A model generated the notes under the pieces. The model saw only the letters and a list, made by a program, of their open reading frames with translations, ran no database searches and had not been told where the DNA came from. Shown here one piece after another: positions 1 through 10,525 of a DNA stretch of 64,000 nucleotides; the stretch's first letter is position 1, and the number at the start of each line of letters is the position of its first letter. The stretch comes from Maricaulis sp036231565 (GTDB lineage Bacteria > Pseudomonadota > Alphaproteobacteria > Caulobacterales > Maricaulaceae), in contig JAZAHA010000002.1 in the NCBI GenBank assembly GCA_036231565.1, positions 66,206 through 130,205 of the forward strand, given 5' to 3'. Both the position numbers and the translations under genes were made by a program.

Positions 1-1
1 C

Positions 2-940
2 GGCCATATCGATCCGGGCGGCGTGGCCGACCAGTATCGCCGCGGCGCGACGATCATTCTGCCTCAGCTTCACATGAATGACCCGGTCCTCGGCGAATTC
101 TGCCGGGCGATGGAGGCGCTGCTCTCCTGCCATGTGCAGACCAATATCTACCTCACGCCACCGCACAATCAGGGTTTCCGTACCCACTACGACGATCACG
201 ACGTCTTCGTGCTTCAGGTCTCCGGCGAGAAATACTGGCGGCTCTATGACACCCCCGTCGAGAACCCCTATCGTGGCGAAGGCTTCCGTCCGGACGACCA
301 CAAGGTCGGGGAACCGGTGGAGGAGTTCGTCCTTAAGGCCGGCGAATGCGCCTATGTCCCGCGCGGTCTGATGCACGACGCCTCGACCCACGGCGACGAA
401 CCCTCCCTGCACATCACCCTCGGACTGATCGTGAAGACCTGGGCCGATCTCATGCTCGAAGCGGTGTCCGAAGTGGCACTGCGGCATCCGGATTTCCGGC
501 GCTCCCTGCCCGTCGGCTATGCCCGTCCGGACTTCGACCGCACCGAAGCCCAGTCGCATTTCGCGAGCCTGGCAGAAACCCTGTCGCGCGAAGCCAGGCT
601 GGACGAGGCGATGGACCTGTTTGCCGACAGTTTCATCCGGTCCCGCATGCCGGATGTCCGCAGCACGATTTCGGGGTTCAATGCTCCCTCCGAGCCGAGA
701 CAGACCTTCCGGCTTCGCCCCTTAGTGCCTTGGCGGCTCGCCGGCGACGGCGATGATGTCGTGATCGTGACGGCGGGTGGAGAGGTCCGCTTCCCGGCCG
801 CGGCCGAGCCCGGCCTGCACATCCTGCTCGATGGCGGAACGGTTTCACTGGCGACGTTCACCGATCTGGAGCCGGACGCCGCGCGCGACACGCTGGGCAA
901 GCTGCACGCCTTCGGTCTGATCGTTCCGGACGAGGCCTGA
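2..940 (+). CDS. JmjC/cupin-4 domain oxygenase-like protein (5' end outside window)
   Basis: The reading frame is open from the first bases of the window, so the gene begins upstream; a GTG at 23 is an internal codon rather than a convincing start. The protein resembles the cupin-4/JmjC family, Fe(II)/2-oxoglutarate oxygenases that include ribosomal-protein arginine/histidine hydroxylases. Counting from the GTG, an HxD iron-binding pair is visible at His55-Asp57 (in HYDDHDVF), followed by the beta-strand VLQVSGEKYWRLY, and the distal histidine of the triad is probably His118 in VPRGLMHDA. The last 150 residues lack obvious motifs and fit the winged-helix/dimerisation tail of this family. Function as a protein hydroxylase is inferred from the family; the substrate is unknown. 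Confidence 0.75.
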   Translation, partial: GHIDPGGVADQYRRGATIILPQLHMNDPVLGEFCRAMEALLSCHVQTNIYLTPPHNQGFRTHYDDHDVFVLQVSGEKYWRLYDTPVENPYRGEGFRPDDHKVGEPVEEFVLKAGECAYVPRGLMHDASTHGDEPSLHITLGLIVKTWADLMLEAVSEVALRHPDFRRSLPVGYARPDFDRTEAQSHFASLAETLSREARLDEAMDLFADSFIRSRMPDVRSTISGFNAPSEPRQTFRLRPLVPWRLAGDGDDVVIVTAGGEVRFPAAAEPGLHILLDGGTVSLATFTDLEPDAARDTLGKLHAFGLIVPDEA

Positions 941-1067
941 TACCTCAGGTCATAATTCAGTACCGGAGTTCGCCTTGCAGGGGATACAGCTCTAACTCTA
1001 CATGCGGCCCCTGCGCACGGACCGCGACTGTCGGCACGTGCGATTCCTGTGACGAACCGGCGAGCGC

Positions 1068-2216
1068 ATGCGTCTGAAACTGACCCTCATCCTGTTCGGC
1101 TGCCTGGCCGCGTTTACCCTGTTGTGGTCGATGTGGCCTTCGCCCATCAGCCCGACCTACTGGGACGAACCGGTTGCGCCGGAGATGACAGGCGCTCTGG
1201 AGCCCGATGGCGCACTGGCCGATGCCGTCGCCATCGATGTCGGCGCGGCGGGTAGCGGCGAAGGGGTCGCCCTCTCCGATACCGGCGAGATCTTCTTCGG
1301 CACAGTCGACGGTCGGGTGATGCGCCTGTCTTTCCACAACGACACGGGCGAACCGCGCATCGAGGAGGTCGCCCAGGTGTGCGAGACGCTGATCCTCGGT
1401 CTCGACTGGATCGCTCCGGATCTGTTGGGCGTTGCAGCGATCTCCGGTCTCTATGCGCTGAACGTCGACACTGGCCACTACACACTGGTCAGCTCGGGTG
1501 CACCGGCACATCCCTTCGGTTATGTGAACGATCTGGCCGCGGCGGCGGACGGGCGGATATTCTTTACCGACTCCTCCACCCGGTGGGGCCATGGCAGCAA
1601 TCGGGACGGCTATCTCCACGACATGATGGAGAACCGTCCAAGTGGTGCGCTCTATGTCTGGGATCCGGCCACCCACCAGACCCGGCTGGTGCGAAGCAGA
1701 CTGCATTACCCCAACGGAATCGAGCTTGCCGCTGATGGCCGCTCGGTCCTGGTAGCAGAGACCTTCCGCTACCGGATCGTGAGGATCTGGATCGACGGGC
1801 CGGACGCCGGCAGCAAGGATATCTTCGCCGACAATCTGCCCGGTCTGCCGGACGGGCTGGCGACAGACAGCCAGGGCCGTCTGCTCGTCACCATGCCATC
1901 GCCGCGCGTACCGCTTCTCGGCTTCCTGCATCGTCATCCGCGCATCACGCAATTGCTGATGAAAGTGCCGGAATGGCTTCGCCCCGGTGCAAGCTCTCCC
2001 CGCGCCTTCATTCTCGCGCTTGACGCTGAAACCGGAGAGGCGCTGGACAGCTGGCACGATCCCGAGGGGCGCCTGGGCTATCTGTCCAACACGGTCGAGG
2101 CGCCGGACGGGGATTTCTGGATCGGCACGACGGATCGTGGCCACCTGGTCCGGTTCTCACCGGACCGTCCGGACACCGCCGGCGATACCGGCGCACCGGT
2201 ATCGCTCGACGACTGA
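1068..2216 (+). CDS. SMP-30/strictosidine synthase-like beta-propeller, membrane anchored
   Basis: A 382-aa protein with one N-terminal hydrophobic segment (about residues 5-24) and no clear cleavage site, so a periplasmic domain on a signal anchor is likely. The rest matches the strictosidine synthase-like/APMAP branch of the SMP-30/gluconolactonase/LRE propellers. Typical blocks are NDLAAAADGRIFFTDSST, the stretch LHYPNGIELAADG and VAETFRYRIVRIWIDGP. Family members are calcium-dependent lactonases or arylesterases; strictosidine synthase activity itself is not expected in a bacterium. The start at 1068 places the hydrophobic anchor at the very N-terminus. It sits alone, 127 bp downstream of the JmjC gene and convergent with tkt. 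Confidence 0.8.
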   Translation: MRLKLTLILFGCLAAFTLLWSMWPSPISPTYWDEPVAPEMTGALEPDGALADAVAIDVGAAGSGEGVALSDTGEIFFGTVDGRVMRLSFHNDTGEPRIEEVAQVCETLILGLDWIAPDLLGVAAISGLYALNVDTGHYTLVSSGAPAHPFGYVNDLAAAADGRIFFTDSSTRWGHGSNRDGYLHDMMENRPSGALYVWDPATHQTRLVRSRLHYPNGIELAADGRSVLVAETFRYRIVRIWIDGPDAGSKDIFADNLPGLPDGLATDSQGRLLVTMPSPRVPLLGFLHRHPRITQLLMKVPEWLRPGASSPRAFILALDAETGEALDSWHDPEGRLGYLSNTVEAPDGDFWIGTTDRGHLVRFSPDRPDTAGDTGAPVSLDD

Positions 2217-2239
2217 CCGCTGCCCAGTCGCAAAAGCCG

Positions 2240-4222
2240 CTAGCCCCGCACCAGGCCCCGCGCAGCCGCTGCAATCGCGTCGGCCGTGATACCGAAGTGC
2301 TCGTACAGCGTCTCGGCCGGCGCACTGGCGCCAAATCCGTTCATGCCGACGAACGCCCCGCCACGGCCGATCACGGCATCCCAGCCATAGCGCAGCGCTG
2401 CTTCTGCCGCGACACAGGGAACGCCCTGCGGCAGAACCGCGTCCTGATAGCCGGCATCCTGGGCCAGGAAGCGCTCGACACAGGGCGCGGACACCACACG
2501 TGCAGCGATACCCTCGCCGGCCAGCGTTGCGGCCGCGTCGACGGCCAGCGACACTTCCGATCCCGTCGCGATCAGCAGCACGTCAGGTGCGCCATCGCTG
2601 TCGACCAGGGTATAGGCGCCGCGCGCCGACAGATTCTCGGCACCATCGTCCGAGCGCAGATGCGGGAGTTTCTGGCGCGACAGGGCCAGCACGGTCGGAC
2701 CGTCGAGACGGGTCAGCGCGGCTTCCCAGGCCTCGGCGGTTTCCAGCGCATCGCAGGGGCGGAAGACCTCGACATTGGGAATGGCCCGCAGCGCAGCCAG
2801 CGTCTCTACCGGCTGGTGGGTCGGCCCGTCCTCGCCCAGACCGATCGAGTCGTGGGTCATCACATAGATGACCGGCTGCTGCATCAGTGCCGACATGCGG
2901 ATCGACGGGCGGCAGTAATCGGAGAACACCAGGAAGGTCGCCACGTGCGGACGGAAGCCGCCATGCAGCGACATGCCGTTGGCGCAGGCTGCCATGCCGT
3001 GTTCGCGCACACCGAAATGGATGTACTGGCCGGCATAATCGCCCGCCTTCACCACACCGACATCCGGCGTCTTGGTGAGGTTGGATCCGGTGAGGTCGGC
3101 TGAACCGCCCACCAGGCCGGGCCAGTCGCCGATAATGGCGCCGAGGGCCTGGCCGGACGAGGCACGCGTGGCCAGGGCCGGCTTGTCTTCGGCCACCTTC
3201 CGGCGCCATGCGGCCAAAGCGGCCAGCTCGGCTTCGCCCGGTTCACCGGACAGCTGGGCCACGAAGGCATCGGCCTGGTCGTGGTCGGCCAGGCGGTCGC
3301 GCCAGGCAGCGTGGGCATCCGGCGAACCAGCGGCGCGCCAGGCCTCCAGGATGTCGGACGGGATTTCGAAGGCCGGGTGATCCCAGCCCAGCGCCTTGCG
3401 CGTACCGGCGATCTCGTCCGGCCCCAGCGGCGAACCGTGGCTGCCGGCCGTGCCCGCCTTGGTCGGCGCGCCATAACCGATCGTCGTGCGGCAGGCGATC
3501 AGAACGGGCTTGTCGCTCGTCTTCGCCGCCTCGAGCGCCGCGTCAATCGCCTCCATGTCGTGACCGTCAATGCGCGAGACGGCCCAGTTGGCTGCCTCGA
3601 AGCGCTTGAGGACATCGGTCGACTCGGAAAGCTGCGTCGGGCCGTCGATCGAAATCTCGTTATCGTCCCACAAGACGCAAAGACGGTTCAGCCCGAGATG
3701 GCCGGCCAGCGAAATCGCCTCATGGCTGATGCCTTCCTGCAGGTCGCCGTCCGAGGCGATAACCCAGGTGCGGTGATCGACAAGATCGTCGCCGTAGCGG
3801 GCATTCATCATGCGCTCGGCCAGCGCCATGCCGACCGACATGGAGATGCCCTGCCCCAGCGGCCCGGTCGTCGCCTCGACACCGGGGGTGTGACCGTATT
3901 CCGGGTGACCGGCAGTCAGCGAGTCGAGCTGACGGAACTGCTTGATCTGATCCATCGTCATGTCCTCGAACCCGGTCAGGTGGAGGAGCGAATAAATCAG
4001 CATCGAGCCATGGCCTGCGGAGAGCACGAACCGGTCGCGATCGGCCCAGGCCGGTGCCGCAGGATCGAACTTCATGTGGCGCGACCAGAGAACGGTCGCC
4101 ACGTCGGCCATGCCCATCGGCATGCCGGGGTGGCCCGAATTGGCCGCCTGGACGGCATCCATGGACAGGGCACGGATGGCGTTCGCCATCGCCGTGAGCG
4201 AGGTTCCGTTCGGTGCTTTCAT
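2240..4222 (-). CDS. tkt: transketolase
   Basis: Transketolase (660 aa) moves two-carbon ketol units between sugar phosphates in the non-oxidative pentose phosphate pathway, using thiamine diphosphate and a divalent metal. Visible landmarks are NSGHPGMPMGMA near the N-terminus, the ThDP motif SDGDLQEG, and HDSIGLGEDGPTHQPVE in the pyrimidine-binding domain. An in-frame codon 33 bp further upstream exists, but the ATG at 4222 has a GGAG eight bases before it and gives the usual family N-terminus, so it is preferred. It lies 52 bp downstream of pgi on the same strand, so the two probably form an operon connecting glucose-6-P/fructose-6-P to the pentose pool. Confidence 0.95.
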   Translation of the reverse strand: MKAPNGTSLTAMANAIRALSMDAVQAANSGHPGMPMGMADVATVLWSRHMKFDPAAPAWADRDRFVLSAGHGSMLIYSLLHLTGFEDMTMDQIKQFRQLDSLTAGHPEYGHTPGVEATTGPLGQGISMSVGMALAERMMNARYGDDLVDHRTWVIASDGDLQEGISHEAISLAGHLGLNRLCVLWDDNEISIDGPTQLSESTDVLKRFEAANWAVSRIDGHDMEAIDAALEAAKTSDKPVLIACRTTIGYGAPTKAGTAGSHGSPLGPDEIAGTRKALGWDHPAFEIPSDILEAWRAAGSPDAHAAWRDRLADHDQADAFVAQLSGEPGEAELAALAAWRRKVAEDKPALATRASSGQALGAIIGDWPGLVGGSADLTGSNLTKTPDVGVVKAGDYAGQYIHFGVREHGMAACANGMSLHGGFRPHVATFLVFSDYCRPSIRMSALMQQPVIYVMTHDSIGLGEDGPTHQPVETLAALRAIPNVEVFRPCDALETAEAWEAALTRLDGPTVLALSRQKLPHLRSDDGAENLSARGAYTLVDSDGAPDVLLIATGSEVSLAVDAAATLAGEGIAARVVSAPCVERFLAQDAGYQDAVLPQGVPCVAAEAALRYGWDAVIGRGGAFVGMNGFGASAPAETLYEHFGITADAIAAAARGLVRG

Positions 4223-4274
4223 GCGGCGATCTCCACTGGTCGGCCGGTCGGACACCGGCGCGCGATCGCCGGCA

Positions 4275-5831
<1,557 letters not shown>

Positions 5832-5877
5832 CAATATCCCGTCTTTCCGTCAGATCGAGACCGTAAAGTTAGCGCTC

Positions 5878-5893
5878 CCATATGACAATATGG
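5878..5893. promoter_or_regulatory. short palindrome upstream of pgi
   Basis: CCATAT and ATATGG form perfect 6-bp arms around GACA, 47-62 bp upstream of the pgi start and just past the end of the upstream isomerase gene. The AT-rich symmetry stands out in a GC-rich region and would suit a repressor site or promoter element. No matching second copy was noticed, so its role is a guess. Confidence 0.3.
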
Positions 5894-5900
5894 ACCGCGC

Positions 5901-7004
5901 TCAGAGATGGCGCTCGACTTCCGCCAGCGCACCAACGAGGTGATAGAGCGTCGAGGCTGGCATGCCCGTTGCCAGATTTTCGCCGTCTGCACCCCGCCTG
6001 TCGATCCAGCCGCCCGGAACCACATCGTCGAGATGCCAGCAAACCAGCGCGCGGCAGGCCTGGTCGAGCTCGCCGCGGCTGCCCGCGACAGCGGCCGCGC
6101 GCACCCATTCGGTCTGCATCCAGGTGCGCGACCGGGCATCGATGATATCGCCTTGCGCTGTCATGCCGGCCATCAGCAAGCCCGTCTGCGCACTACGCCC
6201 CCGATCCATGGCCCGCCGGTAAAGCACTGGTCCGGCCGGGTCCGCGTCGCGGCCCAGAAGCCGGCCATGCTCGGCCAGCAGCCAGGTCCATTCGCACCAG
6301 TGCCCCGGCTCGACATGCGCGCCCTTTTCGCCGTGTGGCCGCCAGTCCGGTCCGAAAAACTCCCGCAGGAGTCCGGTGTCCGACACAAAAAAATGCCGGT
6401 CGAAAAGCCCCTTGATCGCATCGATCCGCGGCACGAGATCTGCCTCGCCCGTAAGTTCGTAGAGCGACAGCAGGGCCTCGAAGAGGTGCATGTGCGGGTT
6501 TTGCCGGCGAGGCAGAAGCGGCGCGCCGATCGCTTCGCGGTAGCCGCCGTGATCGGCCGGCATGTAGGTGTCGAGAAAGGCCAGTGTCTCGTGTGCCATG
6601 TCGAGGAAGCGCACGGCACCGGTTGCTTTCCAGACCCAGGCCGCCGCCAGGATGATGAAGGCATGATCGTAGAAATCGCGCCGGCTGTCGGCGACGCGGC
6701 CATCATCATGGACCAGATGCACCCAGCCCGGCTGGCCGTCGGGCGACCGGGCAATCCGTGCCAGCCGGTCCAGGCCGGCTTCGGCCAGGTCGGTCCGATC
6801 GAGCCAGCCCTCGCAGGCGGCGCGCGCAAAAACATAGGCCTGGCGGGCCTGGGCCCGCACGCGCCGGATATCGCCGGTTATGCCGGCCCCGTCCATGTCG
6901 AGTGTTTCGAAGAAGCCGCCATTGTGCCGGTCCCAGCCGCGCCCTGCCCAGAATGGCAGAGCCTGGCTGCGGCCCCAATCAGCAAAGCGGCGTGCATGCT
7001 CCAT
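5901..7004 (-). CDS. AGE-family sugar epimerase/isomerase (mannose-6-phosphate isomerase-like)
   Basis: A 367-aa member of the N-acylglucosamine 2-epimerase (AGE) superfamily, an (alpha/alpha)6-barrel whose members include mannose and mannose-6-phosphate isomerases. Supporting stretches are WDRHNGGFFETLD near the N-terminus, RRDFYDHAF, NPHMHLFEALL and EPGHWCEWTWLLAEHGR, which carry the histidines and acidic residues that line the barrel active site. The ATG at 7004 (MEHARRFADWG) is chosen over an upstream in-frame codon that would overlap yebC. manC three genes upstream lacks the usual phosphomannose isomerase domain, so this enzyme plausibly supplies mannose-6-P. That assignment is inference; glucose/mannose or N-acylglucosamine epimerisation remain possible. 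Confidence 0.8.
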   Translation of the reverse strand: MEHARRFADWGRSQALPFWAGRGWDRHNGGFFETLDMDGAGITGDIRRVRAQARQAYVFARAACEGWLDRTDLAEAGLDRLARIARSPDGQPGWVHLVHDDGRVADSRRDFYDHAFIILAAAWVWKATGAVRFLDMAHETLAFLDTYMPADHGGYREAIGAPLLPRRQNPHMHLFEALLSLYELTGEADLVPRIDAIKGLFDRHFFVSDTGLLREFFGPDWRPHGEKGAHVEPGHWCEWTWLLAEHGRLLGRDADPAGPVLYRRAMDRGRSAQTGLLMAGMTAQGDIIDARSRTWMQTEWVRAAAVAGSRGELDQACRALVCWHLDDVVPGGWIDRRGADGENLATGMPASTLYHLVGALAEVERHL

Positions 7005-7042
7005 GGATGTCCCCGGCAAACTGCCCCCGAAAGGAGGTCCTA

Positions 7043-7804
7043 TCAGCCCAGGACGGCCATGTCCTCGTCGGAAACGTCGAAATTGGCATAGACGTTCTGG
7101 ACGTCGTCGCAATCTTCCAGCGCTTCCATCATCTTCATCAGCGTCGCGACCTTGTCGCCAGTCACCTCGATAAGGTTCTGCGGCTTCCAGATCAGCTTTG
7201 CCGAAGACGGATCGTCAAACGTGCCCGACAGGGCGGTCACGACGTCCATAAGGTCCTCGCGGGCCGTGTAGATGATGTGTTCGCCTTCCTCGTCCTCGTC
7301 TCCGGCTTCGGATGTCACATCTTCAGCGCCGGCCTCGATGGCGGCTTCCATCATTTCGTCCTCGTCCGCCTTGGAAAGCGGATAGCGGATCTCGCCGACA
7401 TTATCGAACATGAAGGCAACCGAACCGGTCTCGCCCATATTGCCGCCATTCTTGGCAAAGGCGGTACGCACCTCCGCGGCCGCCCGGTTGCGATTGTCGG
7501 TGGACACTTCCACGATCACGCCGACCCCGGCCGGGCCGAAGCCTTCATAGCGGATGTCCTCGTAGGCCTCGCTGTCGCCGCCGGACGCCTTGTCGATGGC
7601 GCGCTGGATATTGTCCTTGGGCATCGACTGGCCCTTGGCGTTGGCGATAGCCAGACGCAGACGGGGATTGGCGTCAGGGTCCGGGCCGCCCATTTTCGCA
7701 GCGATCGAGATTTCCTTCGACAGACGCGAAAACAGTTTGGAGCGCAGCTTGTCCTGGCGCCCCTTGCGGTGCTGGATATTGGCCCATTTGGAGTGTCCGG
7801 CCAT
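7043..7804 (-). CDS. yebC: YebC/TACO1-family protein
   Basis: A 253-aa protein of the YebC/PmpR/TACO1 family, beginning with the diagnostic MAGHSKWANIQHRKGRQD. Family members have been described both as DNA-binding regulators and, more recently, as ribosome-associated factors that relieve stalling. Further family blocks are MPKDNIQRAIDKASG and YEGFGPAGVGVIVE, plus the acidic EDEEGEH segment. The start at 7804 reproduces the universal N-terminus; the longer frame adds 22 unrelated residues. It lies 112 bp after manC and 38 bp before the AGE isomerase gene on the same strand, so it may be co-transcribed, although no functional link is evident. Confidence 0.95.
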   Translation of the reverse strand: MAGHSKWANIQHRKGRQDKLRSKLFSRLSKEISIAAKMGGPDPDANPRLRLAIANAKGQSMPKDNIQRAIDKASGGDSEAYEDIRYEGFGPAGVGVIVEVSTDNRNRAAAEVRTAFAKNGGNMGETGSVAFMFDNVGEIRYPLSKADEDEMMEAAIEAGAEDVTSEAGDEDEEGEHIIYTAREDLMDVVTALSGTFDDPSSAKLIWKPQNLIEVTGDKVATLMKMMEALEDCDDVQNVYANFDVSDEDMAVLG

Positions 7805-7916
7805 GGTGACAATCCCTCTTCCTGCGGATTTGAGGGACACTGCATACTCAGATTGAGCAGCGATGGCCACTGCTCACGACACAAGAAGCCGGCGCCTGCC
7901 CGAGCCGAATTGCCCG

Positions 7917-9032
7917 TCAGAGCAGGTCTGCCCGCCCCTCGGCCTGCAGCGCCTCTACAATCGACTTTACCGACTGGCCGGCTTCCCGGTGCGTCACCAG
8001 AACAGCGTCAGCGGTTTCCACCACCACAAGGTTGTCGACACCGACCACGCCGATCTTGCGGCCGGTCGACAGAACATAGCTGCCGCGTGTATCGACGAGT
8101 TCGACATCGCCCCGCGTTACGTTTCCCGCCGCGTCGCGCTCGGCGATATCCCACAGCGCGCCCCAGGCCCCGACATCCGACCAGCCGATATCCGCCGGTA
8201 CGACCGCCGCATTCTCCGTGCGCTCCATGACGGCATAGTCAAAGGAGATGGACGGACAGGCGGAAAACGCCGCAGCGTCGAGCCGCAGTGTCGACGGATC
8301 GCCGGCAGCAGCCTCGACGGCGGCCTGGCTGGCCGTCAGCACGTCCGGGCAATGCCGCGACATTTCGGCCGCAAGGTGACCTGCGCCGAACAGGAAGATA
8401 CCGGCATTCCAGTAATACCCTCCGTCGGCCAGGAAGCCCTTGGCACGCTCCAGGTCGGGCTTCTCCGTGAAGGCCCGCACGCGATAGCCGCCCGCCAGCG
8501 CCTCGCCCCGGCGGATATAGCCATAGCCGGTTTCCGGACGCTCGGGCTGGATACCAAAGGTGATGATGTGGCCGTTCTCGGCAAGTCCGGCTCCGGTTGC
8601 GACTGCCGTCCTGAAGCCGGCGGCATCGCGAATGTGATGATCGGCCGGCAGCAGCAGGATCAGCGCGTCCTCGCCATGTTCGCGGCGGACAAGTTCGGCA
8701 GCCACGGCTGCGACCGGGGCCGTATTCCGCCCTGCCGGCTCCACCACCAGACGCACAGCGCCAGCATCCATCGCTTCAAGCTGCGACCGGGCCAGATCGC
8801 ACTGCCGCTCGTTGAGCACGACGATGGGCGGTTCGAAATGAAAGCACTCACCCGCGCCGCTGACACGGCGGACGGTTTCCTGCAGCATCGTCCGCTCGGA
8901 GACCAATGCGTGAAGCTGCTTGGGATGCGCGGTGCGCGAGAGCGGCCAGAGCCGCGTACCGGAACCGCCGGACATGATCACTGGTACGATACGGGTCACG
9001 CGCTCCCCCGGAGTTTCCTGCAGGCGCATCAT
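7917..9032 (-). CDS. manC: mannose-1-phosphate guanylyltransferase (single-domain)
   Basis: This enzyme makes GDP-mannose from mannose-1-P and GTP for polysaccharide or LPS sugars. The N-terminal nucleotidyltransferase signature VIMSGGSGTRLWPLSR and the sugar-phosphate loop FTEKPDL are both present, as is LLPADHHI. At about 371 aa it covers only the guanylyltransferase and short left-handed helix; the C-terminal phosphomannose isomerase cupin of the common ~470-aa bifunctional form is missing. Start choice is uncertain: ATG at 9032/9029, or a GTG at 8999 with a GGGAG upstream that would begin just before the signature. The AGE-family isomerase two genes downstream may supply the missing isomerase step. 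Confidence 0.9.
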   Translation of the reverse strand: MMRLQETPGERVTRIVPVIMSGGSGTRLWPLSRTAHPKQLHALVSERTMLQETVRRVSGAGECFHFEPPIVVLNERQCDLARSQLEAMDAGAVRLVVEPAGRNTAPVAAVAAELVRREHGEDALILLLPADHHIRDAAGFRTAVATGAGLAENGHIITFGIQPERPETGYGYIRRGEALAGGYRVRAFTEKPDLERAKGFLADGGYYWNAGIFLFGAGHLAAEMSRHCPDVLTASQAAVEAAAGDPSTLRLDAAAFSACPSISFDYAVMERTENAAVVPADIGWSDVGAWGALWDIAERDAAGNVTRGDVELVDTRGSYVLSTGRKIGVVGVDNLVVVETADAVLVTHREAGQSVKSIVEALQAEGRADLL

Positions 9033-9093
9033 CCCCCGCGAACGCTCCAGATCAAGACCTTATCTCAGGACAGCGCCTGGCCCGGCCAAAGGC

Positions 9094-9369
9094 TCACAGA
9101 TAATAGCGTTGCTTGCGGAACCCGGTGTCCACAGCCGGCGGGAAGTCGTGAACCGACAGATAGGCGAGGAAGCGGCCGAGCAGGTCGGCATTGTCCGTCT
9201 GGACCACGCGGATATAGGCCCCGTCATCCTCAAGCCGGGTCGTGAAGACACACGCCTCATCATCACCCTGTGCGGCCTCCTTGTCGCACAGACGGAGGAA
9301 ATCCGTCATGTGCCGGTCGAACACATAGGCGTCCTGCGCGCGTTCGAAGCGGATCGTCTGCTTGAACAT
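9094..9369 (-). CDS. conserved-looking small protein of unknown function
   Basis: A 91-aa soluble protein starting MFKQTIRFERAQDAYVFDRHM, preceded by a strong AGGGGAA ribosome-binding site six bases before the ATG at 9369; the longer frame upstream has no such support. It contains a compact alternating pattern (CVFTTRLEDDGAYIRVVQTDN, then LLGRFLAYLSVHDFP), suggesting a small alpha/beta fold. No catalytic motif is visible and the family is not recognised. It lies 61 bp upstream of manC on the same strand, so it may be the first gene of that transcript, which is the only functional hint. Confidence 0.6.
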   Translation of the reverse strand: MFKQTIRFERAQDAYVFDRHMTDFLRLCDKEAAQGDDEACVFTTRLEDDGAYIRVVQTDNADLLGRFLAYLSVHDFPPAVDTGFRKQRYYL

Positions 9370-9630
9370 GAATTCCCCTGCACTCACTGACCTGACTAGC
9401 AACACACGCAAGAATCATTCCCCCGATTGCGAACGCATGCCGGCCCAAAGCGATCCACCTTGTGCGCAGTGCGGTCCGCCTGAACGGCGCGCGCCTGGCC
9501 GGCACCGGACATCATCGCAGGCAGGCCGCGACAATCCGGTCTCGTCACGCTAGCGAAGGCGGGGAGACGATCAAGCGAGGCGAGCGGCTGGAAATGGAAG
9601 AAACCGCCGCCACGCATCATTTTTGTCACA

Positions 9631-10446
9631 TCAATCGGGAATATATTCCGAAAGCTGACCACCAATCCGCACAGGCTCGCACCTCACGGCCAGCCCGGTC
9701 GCATCGTCCGTCTCGACGAAGACGCCGCACAGGGTCGCCTCTCCGGTCGCCGGCTCGAAACGGCCGGAGCGCATGCGCGTGGTGAAACGGCGCAGAGGCT
9801 CTTCCTTGTCCATGCCGATGACGCTGTCATAGTCGCCGCACATACCGGCATCGGTCTGGTAGGCCGTCCCCCCCGGCAGAATGCGTGTGTCCGAAGTCGG
9901 GACATGCGTATGAGTACCGACCACCAGGCTGGCCCGGCCGTCGCAGAACACGCCCATGGCCATTTTCTCGCTCGTCGCCTCACCGTGGAAATCCAGCAGT
10001 ACCGCGTCTGCGACCACGCCCATCGGCGCGGCGGCCAGCTCCCGTTCAACCGCCGCAAACGGGTCGTCCAGCGTCTCCATGAAGAGATTGCCCATGGCGT
10101 TGATCACCAGGATGCGGCGGCCATCGGGCAGGTCGTAGAGATTGGCGCCGGCGCCCGGCGTCGAGCCCACCGGGTAATTGGCCGGGCGCAAAAGACGCGG
10201 CTCCCGCTCGATATAGCTCAGCGCCTCGCGCTGGTCCCAGGCGTGATTGCCCAGCGTTATGACATCGGCGCCCAGGTCGAACAGCTGATTGCAGATCCGC
10301 TCGGTTATACCGAAACCTGCCGCCGCGTTCTCGGCATTGATGACCACGAAATCGAGCGCCAGGCGCTTGCGCAGATCGGGCAGATGATCTTCGACAGCCC
10401 TGCGGCCGGTCTTTCCGACGATATCTCCGAAAAAGGCGAGGCGCAT
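9631..10446 (-). CDS. ymdB: YmdB-family metallophosphoesterase (2',3'-cyclic nucleotide phosphodiesterase type)
   Basis: A 271-aa calcineurin-like phosphoesterase of the TIGR00282/YmdB family. It begins MRLAFFGDIVGKTGRR and contains the family metal-binding blocks FVVINAENAAAGFGI, LGNHAWDQRE, DFHGEATSEK and GTHTHVPTSD, which supply the Asp, Asn and His ligands of a di-metal site. Members hydrolyse 2',3'-cyclic nucleotides, and the Bacillus protein influences late development and RNA turnover; the role here is not evident. The ATG at 10446 has GGAG eight bases upstream and is preferred over a longer frame that overlaps metH. The 261 bp downstream to the next gene hold no gene that can be supported. 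Confidence 0.92.
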   Translation of the reverse strand: MRLAFFGDIVGKTGRRAVEDHLPDLRKRLALDFVVINAENAAAGFGITERICNQLFDLGADVITLGNHAWDQREALSYIEREPRLLRPANYPVGSTPGAGANLYDLPDGRRILVINAMGNLFMETLDDPFAAVERELAAAPMGVVADAVLLDFHGEATSEKMAMGVFCDGRASLVVGTHTHVPTSDTRILPGGTAYQTDAGMCGDYDSVIGMDKEEPLRRFTTRMRSGRFEPATGEATLCGVFVETDDATGLAVRCEPVRIGGQLSEYIPD

Positions 10447-10525
10447 GGACAGTCTCCGGCAGCTGAGGTTGGCGGATATGGCCCAAACGCCCGTCAATGT
10501 CCAAGCATACGCTGAAACTGACGGA

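Noticed and set aside
957..2144. 395-aa open frame antisense to the propeller gene
   Set aside because: The plus-strand frame has a membrane anchor and family blocks; this frame has neither.
9370..9630. Possible small gene or ncRNA in the gap upstream of the 91-aa protein gene
   Set aside because: Short frames on both strands have no ribosome-binding site or recognisable pattern, and no convincing RNA fold or terminator was seen by eye.
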